From NCBI GenBank assembly GCA_002311635.1, contig DBZJ01000149.1, forward strand, positions 1 through 12,881: a stretch of 12,881 bases of DNA, written 5' to 3'. Positions 6,031 through 12,673 of this stretch are shown one piece after another; within the stretch, counting starts at the first letter, position 1, and every line of letters starts with the position of its first letter. A program made the position numbers and the translations under genes. This stretch comes from Syntrophaceae bacterium UBA1163 (GTDB lineage Bacteria; Desulfobacterota; BSN033; UBA1163). The notes under the pieces were generated by a model that was not told the DNA's origin, did no database searches, and was given only the letters and a program-made list of their open reading frames with translations.

Positions 6031-6585
6031 ATGAATCCGGGAAAGGTACGAACCGCCCATCGACGCCTGGGGATCTCAATCGCCTGTTTCTTGTTCGTGC
6101 AGGCAATCGCCGGCATGTTAATGAGCTTGGGAAGATTGGTCTCCGTTGAAATGTCCCCGCCGTACAACCTTGTCTATTTCATCCATGCTGCCTGGGACCC
6201 TTTAGGGAATATCTATCGGGTTGTCCTGGGGCTCGCGACCGCTATACAAGGGGTCCTGGGCATTGTCATCTTCCGGAGCCTGTCTCGTCTCAAGAAGAAA
6301 AGGAATGTGTCTTTCCCGTCTGCCAATCAAACCTATGCACTAAAGAAGGAGATTCCTATGAGTACACTAAGTTTTGCCGCTGCGATTCGGCCTCTCTTTC
6401 GATCTTTCGACATCGAATCCATGAAACCCGCTGGGATTGATCTCTCATCCTACGAAGATGTGAAAAAAAAGGCTCAGTCCATATACGCCCGACTTTCTGC
6501 AAAGGAGATGCCATGCGACGGGCCCTGGAGCGCTGACTCTATTCAAAAATTTAAGGAGTGGATGGACGGCGGGATGAAGCCGTGA
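6031..6585 (+). CDS. Two-helix membrane protein with cytochrome-like tail
   Basis: A 184-residue protein. The start at 6031 is preferred over an earlier in-frame ATG at 6007 because AAAGGGG lies 8 bases upstream. Residues 1-90 contain two membrane helices (about 13-33 and 63-82) with HRRLGISIACFLFVQAIAG and a second His in FIHAAW, a layout like half of a PepSY-associated membrane unit and possibly haem-binding. Residues 110-184 form a separate soluble piece (STLSFAAAIRPLFRSFDIES, YEDVKKKAQSIYARL, MPCDGPW) resembling small stand-alone hypothetical proteins; it has no CxxCH motif. Met110 (at 6358) is preceded by AAGAAGGAG with ideal spacing, so the tail may also be made alone, or two genes have fused. 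The flavin reductase follows 41 bases later, suggesting a membrane electron-transfer pair. Confidence 0.65.
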   Translation: MNPGKVRTAHRRLGISIACFLFVQAIAGMLMSLGRLVSVEMSPPYNLVYFIHAAWDPLGNIYRVVLGLATAIQGVLGIVIFRSLSRLKKKRNVSFPSANQTYALKKEIPMSTLSFAAAIRPLFRSFDIESMKPAGIDLSSYEDVKKKAQSIYARLSAKEMPCDGPWSADSIQKFKEWMDGGMKP

Positions 6586-6626
6586 ATTTTAGATGATGAA
6601 GATTACGGAGCCGGAAGGATAATCGC

Positions 6627-7337
6627 ATGCGCGTTCGTTTGAAGGAACGTCGCTCGGAAGCAGCAGAGGTGATCTCGTTTGTTTTTGACTTGGGCGGTCA
6701 GACATTTGAGTGCCAGCCTGGCCAGTACATATTCTACGAATTAGATGCGCTCGATTTCCCCGACGAACGTGGCAACCGTCGCCATTTCACTATTTCAAGC
6801 TCACCCACCGAAAAAGGCATTTTGATGTTTACAACCCGGATGCGTGGCAGCGGGTTTAAGGAAACGCTACGACATGCACCCCTGGGCCATGAAATCAATA
6901 TAGGAACCCCGCTTGGTCACTTTGTTATGCCGGAGGGAGAGATTCGGCGCCATGTCTTCGTTGCGGCAGGAATCGGCATCACTCCGTACCGGTCGATGCT
7001 TCGCTGGGCAGCGGATACGAAGAAGCCAATCGAGGGGGTGTTGCTATACTTTAGTCATTCATCAGCCGATATCGTTTTCGGGCAGGAACTGGAGGAGATC
7101 GCTCGACAGATGCCGACGCTTTCGTTAGTTCATGTGCTGAGCGATCCCGAACCGGGTTGGAAAGGAGAAAAGGGAAAATTGAACGAGGCGCTTCTTCGAA
7201 AATGGGTGCCTCACCCGGATCAACAGCTTTTCTGGGTTAGTGGTCCCCCACCCATGGTGACGGCCTATAAGGAGTTGATCAGGCAGACCGGAGTCCAAGA
7301 CGAGGCAATCCGCACTGACATTTTTGCCGGCTACTAG
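6627..7337 (+). CDS. FAD/NAD(P)-binding oxidoreductase (ferredoxin reductase-like)
   Basis: A 236-residue cytosolic flavoprotein of the ferredoxin-NADP reductase fold, normal length for a minimal two-domain member. The N-terminal barrel (1-100) carries the FAD motif RHFTISSSP (52-60) and a second FAD/phosphate region near GSGFKETL (74-81). The C-terminal Rossmann part has VAAGIGITPYRSML (112-125) for the NAD(P) pyrophosphate, then VSGPPPMV (204-211), and ends in DIFAGY, the usual aromatic C-terminus that stacks on the flavin. There is no Cys-rich 2Fe-2S domain, so it must pass electrons to a separate partner; the preceding membrane protein is the obvious candidate. AAGGA lies 7 bases before the ATG. 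The acceptor (iron, quinone, cytochrome) cannot be told from sequence. Confidence 0.88.
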   Translation: MRVRLKERRSEAAEVISFVFDLGGQTFECQPGQYIFYELDALDFPDERGNRRHFTISSSPTEKGILMFTTRMRGSGFKETLRHAPLGHEINIGTPLGHFVMPEGEIRRHVFVAAGIGITPYRSMLRWAADTKKPIEGVLLYFSHSSADIVFGQELEEIARQMPTLSLVHVLSDPEPGWKGEKGKLNEALLRKWVPHPDQQLFWVSGPPPMVTAYKELIRQTGVQDEAIRTDIFAGY

Positions 7338-7394
7338 ACATGAAAAAAGAGTGGTAATCAACGCCTTCCGAATTGCTCCCGGACACATCAGCCC

Positions 7395-7463
7395 GATCCA
7401 TCGGATTATGAAGAAGTCTTGCCTGCCCTGACCGCGAAACTCAAGGAGCTACTTTCAAAATAA
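7395..7463 (+). pseudogene. Possible vestigial C-terminus of a lost gene
   Basis: A frame reads DPSDYEEVLPALTAKLKELL followed by S-K and a TAA at 7461. It is helical and looks like a genuine protein end. Upstream the frame becomes implausible and meets a stop at 7341, and no start is present. It may be the leftover of a deleted gene downstream of the flavoprotein. I cannot name the family. Confidence 0.25.
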
Positions 7464-7568
7464 ACCGCGGATTTGCCAGAACCCTGGAGAAAAGGAAGGC
7501 TTCTCCATCCTTGCCATCTTAATCCGTTTTCTTAAAGTACAAATTTTCAACAGCGTACCCTAAACGAT

Positions 7569-7746
7569 GATGTCGGAGATCGAGTTTGCGTTGAGCTCAT
7601 AGGGACTGACATTGAACGAGGATTTATCGACTTCGCCCAAACAGGAAGAGGGCAGGGGGGATAAGATTCGCCCACCTCGGCATGGAAATAGGTCATTAAA
7701 AAAGTAGAAATTTATAATTTTATGGACGTCCCCCTTGTCTGTTCTC
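7569..7746 (+). repeat. 180-bp dispersed repeat, right copy (RNase R tail copy 5)
   Basis: In frame from 7569 it reads a D-V-G-D-R-V tail ending IERGFIDFAQTGRGQGG and a TAA at 7662, then the same non-coding tail as at 5684-5738. The coding part is better preserved than in the left copy. The edge GATGTCGG is shared with the copy at 3246. Confidence 0.75.
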
Positions 7747-7902
7747 CCAATTTTTAAAAAATTAGGGAAGAGAAAGTTTCAGAAATAACTTAATATGGCG
7801 TCCTGATTATTAATAGAGGGCGAGAGTAGGACAAGTCCTCGAGGGAAACCGATCGGTGGCTCGGAGAAGTGTGTATACGAAGCCATTCAGCGCACAGGGA
7901 CT
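7747..7902. other. Gap between the repeat and the HEPN gene
   Basis: No gene is seen. CGAG/CTCG (7839-7842/7860-7863) encloses the palindrome CCGATCGG (7849-7856), a possible structured element just downstream of the minus-strand HEPN stop. There is no T-run beside it, so a terminator is not supported. Confidence 0.4.
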
Positions 7903-9189
7903 TCAACTAATTACAATATCTTCCGATCGATTCCTTATTTCAGGATTGCCAATCAATATCTCAAAGCTACGATAGACATATTCCTCCAGTCTTCTTACCA
8001 AGTCATTCAAGCTGAGGCCGGCTTTCATGAGCCTTTTGTTATTATTTGGCGAGATAGCCCCTGCATGAACAACGTTACTACGTATGTCATATGATAGCTT
8101 TATGGTCCCATATATCTCCTTTACCCCACTTTTAGATCGCCCCAATATTTTTGCACAACGTGTCGAGAGTTTGTACTTGAGTTCCATATCGGACTCTGGC
8201 AAGTAAAGAATCTCAAGAATTGTCATGATATCCACAATTCTATCTTCCACTTTCATTTCGTAAAAGAGTCGCAAGAGCCTGTCTGAAGCAAGCTCGAGCC
8301 AACGATGCCTCCTAATTGAGGACTCGTATTTTTTCAAGAATGCTCTAAATCTCAGTATTTCGTTTTTTGTAATTAGCCTTATGTCATCATATGTATGAAT
8401 TTCATCCGGCATGTACATCGCGGTGATACTACTCATAAATGACCGAAAGTTCTTGGGCTGATAAAAGAGTGGACCAATTTCAAATCGATGTTTCTTAAAC
8501 ACACAAAGAGCAGCTACAATATCACGGAAAGTTCTGAAAGTGTGTGCACCTATCTGGGATTGGTCGCCCTTCTTACACTTCTCCTCGGCGACCAGCATTG
8601 TTCTCAGAAATGGCGAATATGCGGTAACACCAGAACCATGATGAGTTAAACTCGGAACAAGTAGCCACAGGTCATCAATATCAATCTGCTTTATGTAAAC
8701 ACCCGCAGTTATTTTCGCTTGCCTCTGCTGAATCTCAAGATCGTAAACGGGTGACTTAACAAGGAACCTCCACTCATCTAAATAGATGCAATTTTCAAGT
8801 AATGCATAACATTCCGCTGCGATTTTATTGCTGTATTTGAATGATTTGCCGAATCTTTGAAACAAGTCGTCTGTGACCGATGGAATGTAATTGAAGTTGA
8901 AATGAAACTTATCTTTGTCCTCCCAGATCTCCCCATACTCACTCATGAGAATTACGTTTTCAGAAAGATCCAAGTATTCTTTCCATTCTTTGATTTCTTG
9001 GAGGTTCCGTTGGAGCAATTGCCGAAAGTCTATTGTATTCGATAATTCGAATCGGTGATTCTTTTCTTCGTCTATCCTCGGAAAGTATCTCGACTGGAGA
9101 GGGAGCGTATCTGTTTGTTGTTTCTTAAGGTAATCAAAAAGCCTTTTGAAAAAGCTCTCAAACGAGACCCAATATCTTCTATTTTTCAT
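7903..9189 (-). CDS. Apea-like HEPN domain protein
   Basis: A 428-residue protein with no full-length match that I recognise. The C-terminal third (about 295-415) fits the Apea-like HEPN pattern: RLLRLFYEMKVEDRIVDIMT (helix with conserved acidic residues), ILEILYLPES, LKYKLSTRCAKILG, then YDIRSNVVHAG, where Arg370 and His375 make the R-x4-H catalytic motif of HEPN ribonucleases. The N-terminal 290 residues are of unknown fold, with no membrane segment, and may sense or bind a partner. HEPN proteins commonly cut RNA in toxin or antiphage systems. Its place next to a restriction-modification pair and 2.5 kb from an AbiE operon supports a defence role. The start has only a weak ribosome site (GGGTATTCC). 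The gene is clearly AT-rich compared with the CoA genes. Confidence 0.65.
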   Translation of the reverse strand: MKNRRYWVSFESFFKRLFDYLKKQQTDTLPLQSRYFPRIDEEKNHRFELSNTIDFRQLLQRNLQEIKEWKEYLDLSENVILMSEYGEIWEDKDKFHFNFNYIPSVTDDLFQRFGKSFKYSNKIAAECYALLENCIYLDEWRFLVKSPVYDLEIQQRQAKITAGVYIKQIDIDDLWLLVPSLTHHGSGVTAYSPFLRTMLVAEEKCKKGDQSQIGAHTFRTFRDIVAALCVFKKHRFEIGPLFYQPKNFRSFMSSITAMYMPDEIHTYDDIRLITKNEILRFRAFLKKYESSIRRHRWLELASDRLLRLFYEMKVEDRIVDIMTILEILYLPESDMELKYKLSTRCAKILGRSKSGVKEIYGTIKLSYDIRSNVVHAGAISPNNNKRLMKAGLSLNDLVRRLEEYVYRSFEILIGNPEIRNRSEDIVIS

Positions 9190-9298
9190 GGCACTGGAAT
9201 ACCCTACCTAGAGGGGAAGCGAGGGGATGTAGGTTTTAAAACGCCTTAAGGCCTTTCTCCACATTTGCCACTTTTTTAAAAATGACCAACCGATGCCA

Positions 9299-9333
9299 AG
9301 TTGGTTTAGAACCTATGATCTCTCCTTAGTTCC
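9299..9333. repeat. Copy of the short GGTTTAGAACC element
   Basis: AGTTGGTTTAGAACCTATGA followed by TCTCTCCTTAGTTCC matches the plus-strand copies at 2983 and 3368. A CCAAC (9286-9290) just before can pair with GTTGG (9300-9304). It lies between the HEPN and restriction endonuclease genes. Confidence 0.45.
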
Positions 9334-9345
9334 ATCGGGCAAAAA

Positions 9346-10005
9346 TCAGCTGCTGCTGCAAGCGGCCATCTTTATTTTTTTGAGCCGTTCAATTTCCTGT
9401 CTTATCTCAGCAATAACTTCTTTGTTTCTAATCTCCTTTCTTTCCCCGACCTTGGACGAGAAAATGTAGAAAACCTTGCCGCTGTATTGCCTTGTAAACT
9501 TTTCATGACTTTTGAGCTGTAATGTCTTTTCTTTAAATATTTGTGATAACTGTATTCCCTGATTGACCGGTTTTATTTGCAACCCGACATAGTTGTCTTT
9601 GATTCTTATGAAGAAATCGACGTTAAAAAGTCTGTCCCATTCGTCCGGAGCGGGTTCAATCTTAACCTGGAGTTCCTTCTCCAACTGTCCATAGATGGTT
9701 TTGATCTCGGTCATGTACCCATCGAAAGTACGGTCAATAACCAGCTGAACCATGTAATTAATACAGTCTTGCTCGGTGATTTCTTCCACTTCGGCGTGAA
9801 TCACCTCCGTTACTTTGACGTAAAGCTTCCTGCCGAGTTCTTCTATATGGTCCCTTGGCCGAACGTTCTTAAAGTAATAATCACGCCATTCGTCTATCGT
9901 CCTTGGGGCGCACTGCCTGATGCTCTCAGAAGTGGGGCCGACGTTCCTTTTGAAGTTCAATTGGAAGCGATTCATTGCACTGTTTAGGATCCATTCCTTA
10001 GCCAT
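9346..10005 (-). CDS. MjaI-type type II restriction endonuclease
   Basis: A 219-residue protein whose N-terminus (EWILNSAMNRFQLNFKRNVG, then PTSESIRQCAP and DEWRDYYF) resembles the MjaI restriction endonuclease family as I recall it. Members cut CTAG. The likely PD-(D/E)XK site is Asp130 in FNVDFF and Gln143-x-Lys145 in GLQIKP, with Gln in the place of the usual Glu. Its ATG overlaps the end of the methyltransferase gene by 8 bases, and GGGAG 6 bases upstream serves as ribosome site, so the two are translated together, methyltransferase first. That order lets protection precede cutting. The family call is from memory of the sequence pattern; the CTAG specificity is inferred. Confidence 0.7.
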   Translation of the reverse strand: MAKEWILNSAMNRFQLNFKRNVGPTSESIRQCAPRTIDEWRDYYFKNVRPRDHIEELGRKLYVKVTEVIHAEVEEITEQDCINYMVQLVIDRTFDGYMTEIKTIYGQLEKELQVKIEPAPDEWDRLFNVDFFIRIKDNYVGLQIKPVNQGIQLSQIFKEKTLQLKSHEKFTRQYSGKVFYIFSSKVGERKEIRNKEVIAEIRQEIERLKKIKMAACSSS

Positions 10006-11284
10006 GTCTGGCTCCCAGTCTCATAAATTTATCCTTGTATTTGAAATCGATAGAGCAGTCTACCCCTGCAAGCCCTTCCTTTATGAGATGTGCATTAAGA
10101 AACGTTTTGTTTTTTAAATAGACGTAACAAAGCAAGCGATTCTCACTATCGTACTTTTGGCGATCAAATTTCAGAAATACTTTCTGCCCCTTCGTTTTTT
10201 CACTAATGAAATTAAGCGCCAAACCATTCAATGCCTTGTTCTCTTTTACTCCAATCAGACGGACAAGCAATCCGTTATTGAGTCTAATCAACTCAGGGCT
10301 AATCACTTCCTTTACCGAGTGATACTCTTCGCGTTCGCCGCTTTTCTCGTCAATCCTGGAACCGAATTGAAGCTTTTTCGGATCGATCTTCTTATCGAGT
10401 TTATGGGGATCTTTGAAGATATAAGGCAGCCTTGCAATGTCTTCGTTCAAGTCGCTTTTTATAATGTCTTTCAAAAAAATGTATTCTGTTCCGTAAAGAT
10501 CAGCTTGTTCGATTTGGAGCTTTTTTCGCATAGTTGGAATAAAATTCTCGTTGATTTCATAACCGATTGAATGCCGCCCGAGATTACGGGCAGCCAGCGA
10601 AGTCGTTCCGCTACCAAGGAAGGGATCAAGAACCGTATCCCCTGCGAAAGAAAACATTTTGATAAGCCGGGTAGGCAGTTCTTCGGGGAACATTGCAATA
10701 TGTCCTTCCTGTTTAACTCCTGCAAAATACCAGTGGCCCGAAAAATAAGTATTCCAATCTTCCTTTGATATGACAGACAGGTCTTTTTGTTCTCGGGTTG
10801 GTTTTGGCGGATTGCCTTGTTTCTTAAACAAAAGAATAAACTCATAATCGAGTTTGAGAATTCCGTTGCGGGGATAAGGAAAACTCCCCATTATAGTGGC
10901 TCCGCCTGTTGTATTGGTCGTTGTCACTTTTTGCCAGATGATCGCTCCCATGTAGTCAAACCCGATTGTCTCGCAGAATTTAATGATTTCGGTTCGAATC
11001 GGGATTACCTTGTAGCGTCCATAATAAACCGAGCGGGCGAACTGATCCCCGATGTTTATGCAAAGCCGGCAGCCTGAGTGCAAAATCCGATGACATTCCT
11101 TCCAGACCAGACTCAGATTATTGATATAGCTCTCATAAGTCTCATGGTATCCGATTTGATCGCTTGTCCCGTAATCTTTAAGCTGCCAGTATGGGGGTGA
11201 CGTAATGATCAAATGAACCGATTCATCGGTCACCAGATTCATTTGTCTAGAATCACCATGAATTATTTTGTGTATGGTTTTCAT
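9998..11284 (-). CDS. N4-cytosine-type DNA methyltransferase with C-terminal SNase-like domain
   Basis: A 428-residue DNA methyltransferase of the beta order (catalytic motif first). TSPPYW (28-33) is motif IV, typical of N4-cytosine enzymes. HWYFAGVKQEGHIAMFPEEL precedes the AdoMet motif DPFLGSGTT (220-228) and IGYEIN (240-245). The catalytic part ends near 260. Residues about 320-428 resemble a staphylococcal nuclease (OB) domain: LIRLNNGLLVRLIGV, KGQKVFLKFDRQKY, NRLLCYVYLKNKTFLNAHLI, KEGLAGV. Of the nuclease residues, the Arg in VRLIGV and the Arg in NRLLCY remain, but the Asp and Glu that normally follow VRLIGV are Lys, so cutting is unlikely; it more probably binds DNA or the partner. 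It pairs with the overlapping MjaI-like endonuclease, so CTAG is the probable target. No Shine-Dalgarno precedes the ATG. Confidence 0.88.
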   Translation of the reverse strand: MKTIHKIIHGDSRQMNLVTDESVHLIITSPPYWQLKDYGTSDQIGYHETYESYINNLSLVWKECHRILHSGCRLCINIGDQFARSVYYGRYKVIPIRTEIIKFCETIGFDYMGAIIWQKVTTTNTTGGATIMGSFPYPRNGILKLDYEFILLFKKQGNPPKPTREQKDLSVISKEDWNTYFSGHWYFAGVKQEGHIAMFPEELPTRLIKMFSFAGDTVLDPFLGSGTTSLAARNLGRHSIGYEINENFIPTMRKKLQIEQADLYGTEYIFLKDIIKSDLNEDIARLPYIFKDPHKLDKKIDPKKLQFGSRIDEKSGEREEYHSVKEVISPELIRLNNGLLVRLIGVKENKALNGLALNFISEKTKGQKVFLKFDRQKYDSENRLLCYVYLKNKTFLNAHLIKEGLAGVDCSIDFKYKDKFMRLGARHG

Positions 11285-11295
11285 TTTTGCAATTT

Positions 11296-11325
11296 ATTGT
11301 AGCTTAAATCAGGTGTCCGTGTAAA
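11296..11325 (-). promoter_or_regulatory. Promoter of the restriction-modification operon
   Basis: On the minus strand TTTACA (11325-11320), an 18-base spacer and TACAAT (11301-11296) precede the methyltransferase ATG at 11284. A start about 7 bases after the -10 would leave only around 5 bases of leader, which agrees with the absence of a ribosome site: a nearly leaderless message. Confidence 0.5.
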
Positions 11326-11446
11326 ATGCTCATTATCGCTAACCTTGGGGCTATGGAGCGAGAAGAACCCAATCGAGGACCCTCGACTTTCACCCAAAAC
11401 CTCCAAGCTCTTTCTGCCTGGTTCAGCCGGGCGGCTGATTTTTAGA

Positions 11447-11782
11447 TTATTTGGGCCAGTTACCTCCAGTTGCTCGGGAATCCCGTCTCCGTTGCCAGCC
11501 ACGACGCAATCCGTTGATTCTATTCTGCAACCCTTCAATCCTCTGTAGTAGGTTACTAATAGCTTCGTTTAATTCTTCTTCAGTATCTATCAAGAAATAT
11601 CCGTCTTGGGGTGTGCTACCAACCGGGATTTCATGATTGATAATCGCGTCTCGAATTAGGTTTCTTGTTGGCTCCTGTGTATTACCAACATCCATATGTA
11701 GTATATTTTGAAGCTCATCTGCGTACTGAGAATCGCCTTTACCGTCTCCAAGAGCAGAAATCAGATCGTCAATTGTAGCCAT
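11447..11782 (-). CDS. Small winged-helix/coiled-coil protein upstream of the R-M genes
   Basis: A 111-residue protein not assigned to a named family. The middle (about 40-68: RNLIRDAIINHEIPVGS, GYFLIDTEEEL) has the look of a small winged helix. It is followed by a charged helix (ISNLLQRIEGLQNRINGLRR) likely to form a coiled coil. Similar short proteins occur in phage and restriction loci. It is acidic at the N-terminus and basic at the end. AAAGGGG lies 6 bases before the ATG. The gene is on the same strand as the methyltransferase with a 162-base gap that contains the latter's own promoter, so it could regulate the operon as a controller protein does. That function is inference from position and fold. 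Confidence 0.6.
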   Translation of the reverse strand: MATIDDLISALGDGKGDSQYADELQNILHMDVGNTQEPTRNLIRDAIINHEIPVGSTPQDGYFLIDTEEELNEAISNLLQRIEGLQNRINGLRRGWQRRRDSRATGGNWPK

Positions 11783-12283
11783 AATTGCCCCTTTCCCTCA
11801 ACACCTCAAATGCTCTGGGGTCGAACCGTTATCCCTGATTTTGCCTATGTTTCACGAAAGTTTCCTTTAGACCCAAGGGTTTCTTTCCCCGGAACAAAGA
11901 AATATCTACACCGCCACCCAATTGATTGTTGATTGGCGATTGTTGATTGCTGATCGAAATATACAAATTCTGTGAGAATTGGTCAACCGAAACTTTCAGA
12001 AAGAAAGAGTCAGAGAAGTGGGCTGTTTCTTACGCCCACCTATCTCTAATTGGAAGATGACCCGGGAGTTGATGATTGCCGGAGGAAATAAACAAAAAGG
12101 GCAGAATCAGCTCTCACTATGCGCTTGCGGAGTCCGCGATACCGAGCTCAGTCAATTCCTTTTAAACCTCCTTTTTGAGCTCTCCAAATCAATTCTTGGG
12201 AGATGCGAGAGGTCTCAAGCGTTAGTAGGCACCACTTTGGGATGAGGTCGAGCCTTCACACCCCGGAATCCAAGAGGCCTGAA
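11783..12283. other. Gap without a recognisable gene
   Basis: Several short frames exist on both strands, none with a ribosome site or a recognisable domain. Holds the 14-bp tandem repeat at 11924-11951. GGAGG with a purine-rich run near 12080 is not followed by a suitable start. No tRNA or hairpin of note was found. Confidence 0.45.
11924..11951. repeat. 14-bp tandem repeat
   Basis: GATTGTTGATTGGC and GATTGTTGATTGCT lie head to tail, followed by GATCG; the unit itself contains GATTG twice. It is probably slippage-derived. Confidence 0.6.
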
Positions 12284-12321
12284 AATCACTTAGGTGAAGT
12301 GATTCGTAATTTCCAATTACG
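12284..12321 (-). terminator. Twin perfect hairpins after the DUF4404-like gene
   Basis: Two adjacent stems follow the minus-strand stop at 12341. The first is CGTAATT/AATTACG with a 3-base loop (12305-12321). The second is AATCACTT/AAGTGATT with a 5-base loop (12284-12304), followed on the minus strand by a short T-run (TTTTC). The T-run is short, so termination may be weak, but position and perfect pairing fit. Confidence 0.45.
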
Positions 12322-12340
12322 GTAGTTTCTGCCACCTCTT

Positions 12341-12673
12341 TCATATTCCAATGTTCGATAAGGTATTGCAGATCGAATTGACAATCCCCACGAGCTTAGG
12401 ATGGGAATTCTCGAACCTTTTCACGGAGGTAGAAAACCCCTCCAAGGATAGCTTGAGAAGTTGCGGATTCTTCTCCTCACGGATTGCCTCGTGAATTGAT
12501 ACTTCGACAAAACCGGTAATACTCTGGGCGTCCTCGGCGTCGGTCTTGGAGAGTTGGGAAACTTCGGCCTTCAAAGTGGAAAGCAGATATAGTAGTTCCT
12601 TCTTTCTTTCGTCATTTAAAGATTTGGCCTTTTTGATCCTAGCTTCAATCTGGGTAATTGTTTCCTCGACCAT
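12341..12673 (-). CDS. DUF4404-like small helical protein
   Basis: A 110-residue soluble helical protein. The start at 12673 is chosen because GAAAGGA lies about 8 bases upstream; an in-frame ATG 36 bases earlier (12709) lacks a ribosome site. Residues 1-42 are strongly charged and likely coiled coil (EARIKKAKSLNDERKKELLY). The C-terminal half has SIHEAIREEKNPQLLKLSLE and SHPKLVGIVNSICNTLSNIG, which I associate with the DUF4404 family. That family has no established function. The gene stands alone, with about 560 bases to the winged-helix gene, and is the last gene in the window. A link to the defence genes is possible from position only. Confidence 0.6.
   Translation of the reverse strand: MVEETITQIEARIKKAKSLNDERKKELLYLLSTLKAEVSQLSKTDAEDAQSITGFVEVSIHEAIREEKNPQLLKLSLEGFSTSVKRFENSHPKLVGIVNSICNTLSNIGI

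Noticed and set aside
7800..7902. Group II intron end or structured RNA
   Set aside because: Only one short stem is visible; no domain V-like hairpin or reverse transcriptase gene.
11281..11538. 85-codon minus-strand frame that ends in an ATGA overlap with the methyltransferase start
   Set aside because: It overlaps the better supported winged-helix gene in another frame, has no ribosome site, reads through the promoter region and has an unprotein-like composition.
11979..12245. 88-codon plus-strand frame
   Set aside because: No ribosome site, no domain, and no plausible neighbour on that strand.
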